A stretch of DNA of 64,000 bases, taken from Niallia circulans (GTDB lineage: Bacteria > Bacillota > Bacilli > Bacillales > Cytobacillaceae). Under the pieces are notes generated by a model. The model made no database searches. It saw nothing but the letters and a program-made list of their open reading frames with translations, and had not been told where the DNA came from. A program made the translations under genes and the position numbers. Of this stretch, positions 19,230 through 28,662 are shown in pieces; positions within the stretch are counted from its first letter, which is position 1, and each line of letters opens with the position of its first letter. The DNA lies in NCBI RefSeq assembly GCF_007273535.1, contig NZ_RIBP01000004.1:3200001-3264000 (forward strand). The letters run 5' to 3'.

Positions 19230-19646
19230 CTATCTCTGAAAAAATTGAGATCCTCCCTGTCCCATTGAATTGCGGCCATTATTGTTAAAACGTCCTGCAT
19301 TCAACAGCTCCTTGCGCAAAAGTTTACGCAAGTCTTCATCTGTAAGCTCTCTGCGAGCCTTTTCTGCTTCTTTCTTTACATCTTCTGTTATAACTTGCTT
19401 TTCCTTCACTGAGAAGATTTGTTTAATCCCAGCGAGGTTAACACCTTGATCGATTAGATCCTTAATTTCCAATAGTTTGTCAATATCAGTTAAGGAAAAC
19501 AGTCTCCTGTTGCCATCCGTTCTTGCTGGAGCAATTAATTCGTGCTCTTCATAGTAGCGAATTTGTCGAGCGGACAGCTCTGTTAACTGCATGACAATAC
19601 TAATTGGGAATAGAGGCATCGACCGACGAATTTGACTACCAGACAT
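19230..19646 (-). CDS. glnR: GlnR, MerR-family nitrogen repressor
   Basis: A 138-residue regulator with the MerR HTH at about 15-80 ([30 protein letters not shown]) and a C-terminal tail ([14 protein letters not shown]) that in B. subtilis interacts with feedback-inhibited GlnA. It represses its own operon and other nitrogen genes under nitrogen excess. The upstream promoter carries two overlapping boxes. AAAGGAG precedes the ATG. Confidence 0.97.
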   Translation of the reverse strand: MSGSQIRRSMPLFPISIVMQLTELSARQIRYYEEHELIAPARTDGNRRLFSLTDIDKLLEIKDLIDQGVNLAGIKQIFSVKEKQVITEDVKKEAEKARRELTDEDLRKLLRKELLNAGRFNNNGRNSMGQGGSQFFQR

Positions 19647-19688
19647 AGCGATTCGGCTCCTTTAGATTGATTATATTTACCCAACTTC

Positions 19689-19738
19689 ATTATAGTTTTG
19701 GATAGATTTATTGTCAACAAATGTTACAATTTCTAACC
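19689..19738 (-). promoter_or_regulatory. glnRA promoter with tandem GlnR/TnrA boxes
   Basis: On the minus strand TTGACA (19712-19717) and TATAAT (19689-19694) are exact sigma-A hexamers with a 17-base spacer. TGTNAN7TNACA is matched perfectly at 19712-19728, covering the minus-35, and with one mismatch at 19722-19738, offset by 10 bp. This double-operator layout mirrors B. subtilis glnRA. Confidence 0.92.
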
Positions 19739-19755
19739 TCTGGATGCAGATTTTT

Positions 19756-21027
19756 TTATGATAACGTAATCAGCTTTTGTTCCAATAATCTGTCAACTGC
19801 CATACATACAGCAATTTTTACGTGAGAATACGTTAATCCGCCTTGTACGTAAGCGACATATGGCGGCCTGATTGGACCGTCTGCAGTTAGCTCAATGCTT
19901 GCACCTTGAATAAACGTTCCTGCTGCCATAATGACATCATCTTCATAGCCTGGCATGTAATTTGGATATGGTGTGACATGGGAATTGACTGGTGATGCGT
20001 ACTGCACAGCCTGGCAGAATGCGACCATCTTTTCCTTATCATCAAATTGCACCGATTGAATCAAGTCTGTGCGTGGCACATTCCATTTCGGCGCAGAATT
20101 CATCCCAAGCTTTTCAAGCATAGCTGCAGTAAACACAGCACCCTTTAAGCTTTGTCCGACAACATGTGGTGCAAGGAAAAATCCTTGGTACATTTCCTGC
20201 AGACTGTATAGAGATGCTCCAGCCTCCGCTCCAATGCCTGGAGATGTCATCCGATAGGAGCATGCTTCTACGAATTTTTCTTTCCCAACAATATAACCGC
20301 CTGTTTTGGCAATACCGCCGCCTGGGTTTTTGATAAGAGATCCTGCCATTAAATCTGCACCAACATGACATGGTTCAAGATCCTCTACGAATTCACCATA
20401 GCAATTGTCCACAAATACGACAACATCGCTTTTCAATTCCTTAACAAAATCAATCATTTCCTTTATTTCTGCAATTGTAAAGGATGGTCTTGTTGCATAG
20501 CCCTTTGAGCGCTGGATACCAATCATTTTTGTATTGCTCTTAATGCTTGACGCGATTTTTTCGAAATCAGGGCGTCCGTCCTCTTTTAAGGCAACACTAT
20601 TATAAGAAATGCCGAATTCCTTTAAGGAGCCTGTGCCATTCCCTCTAATTCCGACGATTTCTTCTAGTGTATCGTAAGGTTTTCCCGTAATATACAGAAG
20701 CTCATCTCCTGGACGCAGCACTCCGAATAACGCAATGCTGATCGCGTGTGTACCTGAAATGATTTGCGGGCGCACAAGTCCTGACTCTCCGCCGAATACT
20801 TCTGCATAAATTCGTTCTAGCGTATCTCTTCCTAAATCATCATATCCATAGCCTGTTGTTGGAATAAAATGAGATTCGCTCACCTTGTTGTTTTGAAAGC
20901 TTTTCAGAACGCGAAATTGATTTTCGTCAATTCGTTCATCTATTGTTTTATGAACTTCCTTCACTTGTTCTTCTACCTCTCCGACAAGAACTCGGAGTTT
21001 ATCACCAAATGTTAATTGATCGTACAT
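19756..21027 (-). CDS. YnbB, PLP-dependent methionine gamma-lyase / aluminium-resistance family protein
   Basis: A 423-residue fold-type I PLP enzyme of the cystathionine-lyase-like family. The glycine-rich TGYGYDDLGRDTLE start, the VVVFVDNCYGEF strand with the PLP aspartate, and the SLIKNPGGG segment with the Schiff-base lysine are visible. It sits between hflX and glnR as in B. subtilis (ynbB). The gap to hflX is nine bases, so they are co-transcribed. The true reaction is not established. Confidence 0.9.
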   Translation of the reverse strand: MYDQLTFGDKLRVLVGEVEEQVKEVHKTIDERIDENQFRVLKSFQNNKVSESHFIPTTGYGYDDLGRDTLERIYAEVFGGESGLVRPQIISGTHAISIALFGVLRPGDELLYITGKPYDTLEEIVGIRGNGTGSLKEFGISYNSVALKEDGRPDFEKIASSIKSNTKMIGIQRSKGYATRPSFTIAEIKEMIDFVKELKSDVVVFVDNCYGEFVEDLEPCHVGADLMAGSLIKNPGGGIAKTGGYIVGKEKFVEACSYRMTSPGIGAEAGASLYSLQEMYQGFFLAPHVVGQSLKGAVFTAAMLEKLGMNSAPKWNVPRTDLIQSVQFDDKEKMVAFCQAVQYASPVNSHVTPYPNYMPGYEDDVIMAAGTFIQGASIELTADGPIRPPYVAYVQGGLTYSHVKIAVCMAVDRLLEQKLITLS

Positions 21028-21036
21028 AATGTTCTC

Positions 21037-22302
21037 CTATCGTGTTGCTTTATAAGCTTTCAGCTGTCCGGAAAGGCTTGTGTCATGTAAACAATAGCCT
21101 GTGCACGTATACTGCTGTTCTTCCTCTTCGAAAACAAGACTTCTAAGTATACTTTCATTTTTCAGCTGCGCCAGCAGCTTACCATTGCTTGCTGGAACGA
21201 CAACTTCATAATATTCCATATTCTCAATCATCGTGTCTTCAATTTTTTGTTTTAGTCTCATTCTGTCATCTGCGTTTAAGGCACTGATCTCGATACTGTC
21301 AAGCTTGGAGGACGGCACGAAGTCTGCATGCGTAAGATCGCGCTTGTTATAAACGGTGATTTGCGGAATCGCAGGGATTTCCAGGTCTGCAAGCAATTTA
21401 TGCACCGTTTCCTCATGCTGATAATATTCCTCATTTGACATATCAACAACATGTAACAGCAAATCTGCTTCACGCACTTCCTCTAATGTGGAGCGGAACG
21501 CAGCAACGAGCGTTGTTGGCAAGTCTTGGATGAACCCAACCGTATCAGTAATAAGCGCACTGAATCCACTCGGCAAAATGACCTTTCGTGTCATCGGATC
21601 AAGTGTCGCAAACAAGATGTTTTCCTCAAAGGAATCTGCTTCTGCCACGCGGTTAAACAGCGTAGATTTACCGGCGTTTGTATAGCCTACAAGCGCAATT
21701 TGGAATGTTCTGTTGCGCTTTCTTCTTTCTCTGTATCTGTCACGGTGTTCAACGATAACATTCAATTGGCTTTTAATATCATCGATTCTGCGGCGGATAT
21801 GACGTCTGTCTGATTCAAGCTTCGTTTCACCAGGACCTCTTGTCCCAATACCAGCACCTAGTCTGGAAAGCTGAAGACCTTGTCCGCCAAGCCTTGGCAG
21901 CAAATATTGCAGCTGTGCCAGCTCAACCTGAAGCTTCCCTTCCTTTGAGCGTGCTCTTCCTGCGAAGATATCCAAAATCAATTGTGTTCTGTCTATGATA
22001 CGTGCTTCGATATTTTTGGAAAGATTGCGCACTTGGCTTGGGGACAGCTCATCATTGAAAATGATGATATCTGCATCCATTTCCTCTGCCAGTACTTCTA
22101 ATTCTTCCACTTTTCCTTTTCCTATGTATGTTGAAGGATGAATCCTGTCTCGATTTTGTGTGATGGAAGCAACCACTTGACCGTGTGCTGTTTCCGTTAA
22201 ACTTGCGAGCTCTTCCATGGAGTATTCAAATCTTGCTGTGTCATCTGTCGTTTGACAGCCAACAAGGATTACTTTCTCTGTTGATTCTTTTGTTTCATTC
22301 AA
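21037..22302 (-). CDS. hflX: Ribosome-associated GTPase HflX
   Basis: A 421-residue TRAFAC GTPase. The N-terminal HflX domain contains the glycine-rich [15 protein letters not shown] region; the G domain carries GYTNAGKST (G1), a conserved switch threonine, DTVGF (G3) and NKRD (G4). HflX splits stalled or heat-damaged ribosomes. It corresponds to B. subtilis ynbA. The upstream 270 bases to the spoVK terminator contain its promoter. Confidence 0.96.
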   Translation of the reverse strand: MNETKESTEKVILVGCQTTDDTARFEYSMEELASLTETAHGQVVASITQNRDRIHPSTYIGKGKVEELEVLAEEMDADIIIFNDELSPSQVRNLSKNIEARIIDRTQLILDIFAGRARSKEGKLQVELAQLQYLLPRLGGQGLQLSRLGAGIGTRGPGETKLESDRRHIRRRIDDIKSQLNVIVEHRDRYRERRKRNRTFQIALVGYTNAGKSTLFNRVAEADSFEENILFATLDPMTRKVILPSGFSALITDTVGFIQDLPTTLVAAFRSTLEEVREADLLLHVVDMSNEEYYQHEETVHKLLADLEIPAIPQITVYNKRDLTHADFVPSSKLDSIEISALNADDRMRLKQKIEDTMIENMEYYEVVVPASNGKLLAQLKNESILRSLVFEEEEQQYTCTGYCLHDTSLSGQLKAYKATR

Positions 22303-22525
22303 AAGAAAACCCTCTTTCTACCCTTTGTCTATATTATAGCAAAAATAACGCTTTCTTCACTATTTCTACAATAATAGTATGCGATTATTTTCTATTAATA
22401 ATCACGCACTTAGCGACTCGCATTCCTTTACAGTAGCATATTCCATGTGAGAAAAACAGCATTTTTTCCCGTCCTAACAATTCCTATTAAAACATACAGA
22501 AAAATACAAAAACTTAACTTATGCA

Positions 22526-22562
22526 AAAAAACAGGAACACAGAGAAATTTAGTGTTCCTGCC
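22526..22562 (-). terminator. Terminator of spoVK
   Basis: CAGGAACAC (22532-22540) pairs with GTGTTCCTG (22552-22560); the minus strand then reads TTTTTTTGC. Confidence 0.88.
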
Positions 22563-22574
22563 TAATATAAACGT

Positions 22575-23564
22575 TTAAAAACCATTGTTCATTGTTGGTA
22601 TTTCCTCATTTTGCTTTGACGTGCTTTCATAAATAAGATCATTGCTTCTTAATGTCATTAACTCGTGTTTGTCATAATTACCTTGCATAAGCAAGCGCAT
22701 GCTTTGTGCACGTATTGACTTTTCTAAAACATTGCGAATGTATCTGCCGTTTGAAAAACTGCGCATATTTTGCCCTGTACGGACATACGTCAAATGGGAC
22801 TTTAGCGACTTCTCCGCTTCATGACTTAAAGTATACTCTCGTTCAACAAGCATCCTTTTGCCAATTTCCATCAACTGATCTGTCGAGTAATCAGGAAAAT
22901 CGATGACTAGTGGAAATCGTGAGTGAAGTCCAGGATTCAGAGATAAAAAGAAATCCATTTCCCTTGAATATCCTGCAAGTATAAGAATAAACTCATGCTG
23001 TTTATCTTCCATATGCTTCACAAGTGTATCGATCGCTTCCTTACCGAAATCCTTTTCTCCACCCCTGCCTAATGAGTAGGCTTCATCAATGAACAGGATG
23101 CCACCAAGCGCTTTTTTTACTAAGTCTCTCGTCTTTTGGGCTGTATGACCAATATATTCACCAACTAAATCAGCTCGTTCTGCTTCAATTAAATGTCCTT
23201 TTGACAATACATTCATCTTTTGAAACAGCTTGCCGATTAAGCGGGCAACTGTTGTTTTGCCTGTGCCGGGATTTCCTTTGAACATCATATGTAGAGCTTG
23301 CTTGCCAGCCTTTAAGCCATGCTCCTCCCTTTTTTTGTTCACATATATCCAGGCATATATCTCCTTAATCATTTTTTTCATTTCATCCATGCCTACAAGA
23401 CTGCTAAGCTCTTCCTCTATTTCTTTCAGTGCGCTATGTTCACTTGTCATTTTTTTCGGGATTGATTCAGCTTCTGGCAGTTCTTTTGGAAGAACCTTCT
23501 TTTTCTGCGAGTTGATTACAACACTAATCTGTCCATTATTCTTCATCCGGATCGGATGCTCCAA
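22575..23564 (-). CDS. spoVK: Stage V sporulation protein K, AAA ATPase
   Basis: A 329-residue AAA protein of the CbxX/CfqX subfamily, needed for spore maturation in B. subtilis. Walker A is FKGNPGTGKTTVARL, Walker B is GGILFIDEAYSL, and the sensor region is ILILAGYSREM. I set the start at TTG 23564 (MEHPIRMKNNGQI), eight bases after AGGAGG; GTG 23573 touches that site, and SpoVK of B. subtilis begins at the equivalent point. Mother-cell sigma-E control is expected from relatives; I did not find a clear box. Confidence 0.95.
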   Translation of the reverse strand: MEHPIRMKNNGQISVVINSQKKKVLPKELPEAESIPKKMTSEHSALKEIEEELSSLVGMDEMKKMIKEIYAWIYVNKKREEHGLKAGKQALHMMFKGNPGTGKTTVARLIGKLFQKMNVLSKGHLIEAERADLVGEYIGHTAQKTRDLVKKALGGILFIDEAYSLGRGGEKDFGKEAIDTLVKHMEDKQHEFILILAGYSREMDFFLSLNPGLHSRFPLVIDFPDYSTDQLMEIGKRMLVEREYTLSHEAEKSLKSHLTYVRTGQNMRSFSNGRYIRNVLEKSIRAQSMRLLMQGNYDKHELMTLRSNDLIYESTSKQNEEIPTMNNGF

Positions 23565-23710
23565 AAGCCACACCTCCTAACGTGGATATGCCGAATATGA
23601 CATAAGGCATGTTTGCCTGTTTCTTTTCACTCCATAAATAATGTATATTCACTAACATCTTCAATCATTAGTGAAAATTTTAATTTTACACATATCAAAA
23701 AAATGCAAAA

Positions 23711-23743
23711 AAAAAACTCCAGGCTGTCTGCCTGGAGTTTTTG
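23711..23743 (-). terminator. Terminator of hfq
   Basis: AAACTCCAGGC and GCCTGGAGTTT around TGTCT, with a long A-run upstream that becomes a T-run on the minus strand. Confidence 0.9.
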
Positions 23744-23744
23744 A

Positions 23745-23981
23745 TTATGCTTGTGTGCCTTCTAAATCAATTTGAACATTCTTTTGCGGAGCAAAAGTGG
23801 AAATCGCATGCTTGTAAACTAATTGCTGCTTGCCTTCTGATTCAAATAATACTGTAAAATTGTCGAAACCTTTTATAAGTCCGCGAATTTGGAATCCATT
23901 TAATAGGAATACTGTGACACTAGTACCATCTTTGCGTAGTTGATTTAAAAATTGGTCTTGGATATTAACTGATTGCTTCAT
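23745..23981 (-). CDS. hfq: RNA chaperone Hfq
   Basis: A 78-residue Sm-like hexamer-forming RNA-binding protein. Sm1 reads [23 protein letters not shown] and Sm2 contains [13 protein letters not shown] with the YKHA uridine-binding motif. The length is typical for bacilli. It lies 45 bases after miaA, as in many bacteria. AGAGGAGGA precedes the ATG. Confidence 0.97.
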   Translation of the reverse strand: MKQSVNIQDQFLNQLRKDGTSVTVFLLNGFQIRGLIKGFDNFTVLFESEGKQQLVYKHAISTFAPQKNVQIDLEGTQA

Positions 23982-24026
23982 GAAAATCCTCCTCTTTTCT
24001 CTCTGCTATTATGTATTCGATTAATT

Positions 24027-24974
24027 CTAAAGCATTCCTTCTAAATAGCGGGAAATTTCCTTTATTTTTTTAGAAATGTCATTAGATTTGACACTATCTG
24101 TCATATCAAACCATTTTACACTCATTTTATTGCGAAACCAAGTTAATTGCCTTTTCGCATATCTTCTTGAGTTTTGCTTTAACTCTGCAACAGCGTCATC
24201 TAATGAAGATCTGCCTTCAAAATATTTATAAATTTCCTTGTAGCCGATTGCTTGAATCGATTGGCAATCCTTTAAGCCGGCATCAAAGAAATGCTTCACC
24301 TCTGGGAGAAGTCCTTCCTCCATCATCTTGTCGACTCGGAGGTTTATTCTTTCATATAATAATTCTCGATCCATCGTCAAGCCAATAATGGCTGCGTCAT
24401 ACAGCATTTCCTCACTTTGGTTCTCTTGGAGCTCTGACATTCGATTTCCTGTCACATGGAAAATCTCCAGTGCACGAATAACTCTGCGAACATTATGGTG
24501 ATGAATGCTTGCCGCTGTTAAGGGATCGATTTGCTCGAGCATTTTATGAACCTCTAATGTGCCTTTTTCATCGGCAAGAGCCTCTAGCGATGCCCGGTAG
24601 TCTGGGTCTGCTGTTGGTGCTTCCTGAAATTGATAATCATACAGCACGGATTGAATATAAAGGCCAGTGCCACCAACAATAAACGGCACTTTGCCGCGAT
24701 TTGTAATATCCTTGATTTTGCTGCGGACTAATGTTTGAAATTCAGCTACAGAAAAGGCCTCATCTGAATCAACAATATCAATTAAATGGTGTGGTATCCC
24801 TTCCATTTCATCGTTTGTGATCTTAGCGGTCCCAATATCCATCCCTCTGTAGATCTGCATCGAATCCCCGCTGATAATTTCGCCATTGAATTTTTTTGCT
24901 AATTCAATGCTCAGCTTTGTTTTACCAACAGCTGTCGGACCGATTAATACAATAACTTTTTCCTTGTCTATCAA
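24027..24974 (-). CDS. miaA: tRNA dimethylallyltransferase
   Basis: About 315 residues; transfers a dimethylallyl group to A37 of tRNAs reading UNN codons. The P-loop is GPTAVGKT, followed by SGDSMQIYRGMDIGTAK and the VGGTGLYIQSV segment. The start is ambiguous: GTG at 25007, TTG at 24983 or TTG at 24974. I favour 24974 because it gives a 12-residue lead to the P-loop like B. subtilis, though its AAGG site is weakly placed. First gene of the miaA-hfq pair. Confidence 0.95.
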   Translation of the reverse strand: MIDKEKVIVLIGPTAVGKTKLSIELAKKFNGEIISGDSMQIYRGMDIGTAKITNDEMEGIPHHLIDIVDSDEAFSVAEFQTLVRSKIKDITNRGKVPFIVGGTGLYIQSVLYDYQFQEAPTADPDYRASLEALADEKGTLEVHKMLEQIDPLTAASIHHHNVRRVIRALEIFHVTGNRMSELQENQSEEMLYDAAIIGLTMDRELLYERINLRVDKMMEEGLLPEVKHFFDAGLKDCQSIQAIGYKEIYKYFEGRSSLDDAVAELKQNSRRYAKRQLTWFRNKMSVKWFDMTDSVKSNDISKKIKEISRYLEGML

Positions 24975-25106
24975 ACCATTCAACTGCCTTTTATAACTTT
25001 TTAGCACAAGTAATCTTGACTTTTTTTATTGTACCATAAATACATGCTTACGTTTAACATCTAACAATTATTGCCCTCTTTTTCCCGAATTATACACCAC
25101 TTTCCT

Positions 25107-26522
25107 TTAATCTGTTTCTATTTCTTTATTCTTATTATCTCTTACAATAATTTCGTAAGGATTGTCTTCTGATATTTCTTTGATTTCACTTGTTTCTAAA
25201 AACCTTGTGATGCTTCTTTTTACCTCTCTTGCAATGATTTCAGCATCCTTGTCTTCTTTTAATAAATAAAGTCTAACATCGAACTTCATCACACCGTCGT
25301 CTGGTTCTGCAAACATTGCCTTGAATGTATACTTTTCTGAACTTGCCAAGGCAGTATTAATATATTCTACAACATCGCCCCAAATGTAGGCTTGTTCATG
25401 ATCTTTATATCTGTATTCTTCCACAAATAATTTGCGATCGTCCTTGTACTCATCAAGGATAGCTTGAGTTATATCCTCTGCTTCTTGTTTCTTGCCAATT
25501 TCCTCAGGAATCTCAATACTCCATGCATCTGTAGACCAACTAACGAATAGAGGATAAAATAGATTACTATTAACCTCAAATTTATCCATTATTTTTTTGG
25601 ATAATTGATTATTTATTTTTTCAAGTATCTCATTTGAAATGGCTGTTTCCTCATCCATTTCCACTTCTTCCATTGGTGGACTTTCTTCTGGTATATAAAA
25701 GTTAGTTTCCATAAAAAAATCTATATTCCGCTTCTGCATCTCAGCCTCTACCAATGATTTAATCTCTTCCTGCTTGGCTTCGTTGTCTTTCCCTTCTATT
25801 TCCAAATAGGCATATTCTGCATTACTATCCACTGAAAAATAGACATCCTGATAGCCTGCATTTGCAATTGCAGCACGTACTTCATCTAATGCTTCTTCCT
25901 GCTCTATCGACTCTTTAAATATGTCCATAATATCGATACCAGGATTAACTTCCGCTTTAGCTTTTAATGCTTGGCTGCCTGCTCCGCCAATTAGCAAAAC
26001 CAATAAAAAGGTTATAATTGGCGCAAATCTCTTGATATGGAAGGGACGCTTAAACTCAGGGGGCTCCTCCATATCTTCTATATAAGCTAAGTCTTTATGC
26101 AGCTGCTGTTTTAATTGCTGCAGGTCTGTTCCAGTTTGACCTGAAGTCCACTGCATTAAAGCATCCATCAGCATTTGCTTTGCTTCTTTTTCACTATACC
26201 CCATAATCCTTGCACTTTTCTGGATGCTGTAGCCCTTATAGTAGTGCAAAACAAGCAGCAATCGTCCCTGTTTGTCGACTTTGCTTAGACCAGCTGTGAA
26301 CTTTACTTGCATTGAATTTTTTTGTCTTGCGCTTGGCTGCTTTTCTACTTGTTTAGCGAGCAGCTTTAACAGTCTTCGCTCTGACTTTATTGGAATAATA
26401 GCATTTAACGCTTCCTTCTTTGTTTCTTCTATTAATATGGCTGCCTCATTATCGTTATCTGCAACGATGCTGGCAATCCTCTTAAGCTCTTGATTTAAAA
26501 CACTGATATTCTTGTCTGCCAA
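25107..26522 (-). CDS. Sigma-70 region-4-like HTH fused to a membrane-anchored outer domain
   Basis: A 471-residue protein from TTG 26522, seven bases after AAAGGAAG. Residues about 78-125 (GRLLLVLHYYKGYSIQKSARIMGYSEKEAK) read as the sigma-factor region-4 HTH used by ECF sigmas. A basic linker (KRPFHIKRF) leads to one transmembrane helix at about 166-186 and then some 280 extracytoplasmic residues of repeated alpha/beta pattern (DVYFSVDSNAEYAYLEIEG, DVRLYLLKEDKDAEIIAREV) resembling DUF4030-type domains. No region 2 is present, so it cannot itself be a sigma factor. It may act as a membrane-tethered regulator or anti-sigma-like sensor (inference). Confidence 0.7.
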   Translation of the reverse strand: MADKNISVLNQELKRIASIVADNDNEAAILIEETKKEALNAIIPIKSERRLLKLLAKQVEKQPSARQKNSMQVKFTAGLSKVDKQGRLLLVLHYYKGYSIQKSARIMGYSEKEAKQMLMDALMQWTSGQTGTDLQQLKQQLHKDLAYIEDMEEPPEFKRPFHIKRFAPIITFLLVLLIGGAGSQALKAKAEVNPGIDIMDIFKESIEQEEALDEVRAAIANAGYQDVYFSVDSNAEYAYLEIEGKDNEAKQEEIKSLVEAEMQKRNIDFFMETNFYIPEESPPMEEVEMDEETAISNEILEKINNQLSKKIMDKFEVNSNLFYPLFVSWSTDAWSIEIPEEIGKKQEAEDITQAILDEYKDDRKLFVEEYRYKDHEQAYIWGDVVEYINTALASSEKYTFKAMFAEPDDGVMKFDVRLYLLKEDKDAEIIAREVKRSITRFLETSEIKEISEDNPYEIIVRDNKNKEIETD

Positions 26523-26644
26523 GCAACGTCTTCCTTTCTATTATCCCACTGTATATATTGACAACTAGCTTAGAATAGAATTCCAACAATACCATTTTAT
26601 AGGGTAATAACGGAAAAGTCATTATATTATGACAAGTGAAATGT

Positions 26645-26690
26645 AAAAAATCTGTTTCCTTTTCATATTTTTTATGTAAAAGGAAACAGA
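26645..26690 (-). terminator. Terminator of nadBCA
   Basis: CTGTTTCCTTTT (26652-26663) pairs with AAAAGGAAACAG (26678-26689), with an inner CATA/TATG extension; the minus strand continues ATTTTTTAC. Confidence 0.85.
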
Positions 26691-26707
26691 ATATGAGATG
26701 GCATGGA

Positions 26708-27799
26708 TTATCTGTGCAGCATTTTGTTGAGGGCATGTCTCGCTTTGCTTGCTACTGCCTCTTCGACAAGGATGCGATTGCTCTCGAATCCGTCCTCAAG
26801 CGATTCGAGACACCACACTAAATGGGGCAGGTCAATTCGATTCATAGTCAGGCATGCACACATATAAGGATTTAAGCTGATTATATGCTTATCCGGATGA
26901 TTTTGAATTATTCTGTTGACGAGATTCATTTCGGTTCCCACAGCAAAGGATGTGCCCGGTAAAGCTTGTTCAATCTCTGTAATAATATAATTGGTGGAGC
27001 CAGCCATATCTGAAAGGGCAACAACTTCGCGGCTGCATTCGGGATGAACGATAACTTTCATGTCTGGGTGTTTTTTACGGACATTTTCAATATTGGCGGT
27101 CGTGAAGTTTTCATGCACAGAACAATGCCCTTTCCATAAAATCACCTTTACCTTATCCAAATCCCCTTCAAATATTAACTCATTTTCAATGGGGTCCCAA
27201 ATGGCCATATGCTCAAGAGGGATACCGAGGTTAAAGGCGGTATTTCTGCCTAAATGCTGATCTGGGAGAAACAGAAGTCTTTCCTTTTTGGTAAGTGCCC
27301 ATTCAACCAGCTGTTCTGCATTAGAAGACGTTACGGTCGCACCACCGTGCTCGCCGACAAATGCCTTGATAGCTGCAGTTGAATTAACATATGTTAACGG
27401 GATTATCGTACTTCCAAAGGTTTGAGTTAGAACGTCCCAGGCCCGCTTTGTTTCGTATATATCGGCCATATCGGCCATCGAACAGCCTGCCCTCATGTCA
27501 GGCAAATATACCTTCTGATCATTGGTTGTCAGAATATCTGCTGTTTCTGCCATAAAATGCACACCGCAAAAAACAATAAATTCTGCTTTTCTGTTTGCGG
27601 CAGCAATCTGGGCCAATTGCAGGCTGTCACCTGCTGCGTCCGAAAATTGGAACACCTCATCCTTTTGATAATGGTGACCAAGAATGAATAATCTGTCGCC
27701 AAGCCTATCTTTTACTGCTTTTGCTCGCTCCTCAAGTTCGTTCATTTCCATAGTCATATAATGCACAGGAATCTGTCTAACACTTTCTAATAAGTTCAC
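26708..27799 (-). CDS. nadA: Quinolinate synthase A
   Basis: A 363-residue [4Fe-4S] enzyme condensing iminoaspartate with dihydroxyacetone phosphate. I chose GTG 27799 ([11 protein letters not shown]), seven bases after GGGGGAA; the longer frame runs through nadC and an ATG at 27817 has a weaker site. The length then matches B. subtilis NadA (368). Cluster-ligand segments [21 protein letters not shown] and YMCACLTMN are present, as is GHHYQKDEV. Third gene of the nadB-nadC-nadA operon. Confidence 0.96.
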   Translation of the reverse strand: MNLLESVRQIPVHYMTMEMNELEERAKAVKDRLGDRLFILGHHYQKDEVFQFSDAAGDSLQLAQIAAANRKAEFIVFCGVHFMAETADILTTNDQKVYLPDMRAGCSMADMADIYETKRAWDVLTQTFGSTIIPLTYVNSTAAIKAFVGEHGGATVTSSNAEQLVEWALTKKERLLFLPDQHLGRNTAFNLGIPLEHMAIWDPIENELIFEGDLDKVKVILWKGHCSVHENFTTANIENVRKKHPDMKVIVHPECSREVVALSDMAGSTNYIITEIEQALPGTSFAVGTEMNLVNRIIQNHPDKHIISLNPYMCACLTMNRIDLPHLVWCLESLEDGFESNRILVEEAVASKARHALNKMLHR

Positions 27800-27828
27800 C
27801 GTTCCATTCCCCCTCATAATCCCTTTAT

Positions 27829-28662
27829 CTAAAAGCTTGCTTTCACGCTTATATCCAATGCTGTTGCTGAATGGGTGATAAATCCTAATGAAATATAATC
27901 GACACCACAATCTTTATAAGCAGGTAAATTTTCGAGTGTGATTCCGCCTGATGCTTCTGTTGTCACCGTTTCAGGAACATGCGGTATCCATTTGGCAATG
28001 TCTTCTGGTGAGACGTTATCAAACATGATAACATCTGCCCCTGCTGCTAAAGCATCGTGCATTTGCTCGAATGACTCGGTTTCTACTTCTACTTTCATCA
28101 TATGGCCTATTGATTTTTTGACTGCCCGAACTGCCTCTGTTATTCCTCCAGCGAAGGAAATATGATTATCCTTAAGCATCACTGCATCATATAATCCAAA
28201 GCGATGATTAAATCCGCCTCCGACGGTTACTGCATATTTTTCTAGCATGCGCAGACCTGGTGTTGTTTTTCTTGTATCACAAATTTTTGTATAACCACTG
28301 TTTAATGCTTCTACTGCTTTATTTGTTAATGTGGCAATTCCGCTCATTCTCTGGATAAGATTTAAAATAACCCTTTCTCCCTTGAGCAGGTTCTTAATTT
28401 CTCCTCTAACAGTGGCAATCGTTTGGCCAGGCTCGATTCTTTCTCCGTCCTCTAAATGGACTCGAACATCTATTTTGCGATCGAGAATAAAAAAGCCTTG
28501 CTTGATAATGTCCTTTCCGCAAAAAAGCCCTGTTGATTTAGCAAGGAAGATAATTTCGCCTTCCTGCGAATTTGGAAAAATGCTATCGGATGTGATATCA
28601 CCACCGCCGATATCTTCGTTAAAAAAACTTTCAAGTTGCTGCCGTAATTTTATTTCGTTCAT
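27829..28662 (-). CDS. nadC: Nicotinate-nucleotide pyrophosphorylase (carboxylating)
   Basis: A 277-residue enzyme converting quinolinate and PRPP to nicotinate mononucleotide. Start ATG 28662 follows GAGGGTG by six bases. The N-terminal [14 protein letters not shown], the [17 protein letters not shown] loop and VMLKDNH are conserved QPRTase features, and the C-terminal EASGGI(T) barrel motif is present. It overlaps the end of nadB by 32 bases, implying translational coupling. Confidence 0.96.
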   Translation of the reverse strand: MNEIKLRQQLESFFNEDIGGGDITSDSIFPNSQEGEIIFLAKSTGLFCGKDIIKQGFFILDRKIDVRVHLEDGERIEPGQTIATVRGEIKNLLKGERVILNLIQRMSGIATLTNKAVEALNSGYTKICDTRKTTPGLRMLEKYAVTVGGGFNHRFGLYDAVMLKDNHISFAGGITEAVRAVKKSIGHMMKVEVETESFEQMHDALAAGADVIMFDNVSPEDIAKWIPHVPETVTTEASGGITLENLPAYKDCGVDYISLGFITHSATALDISVKASF

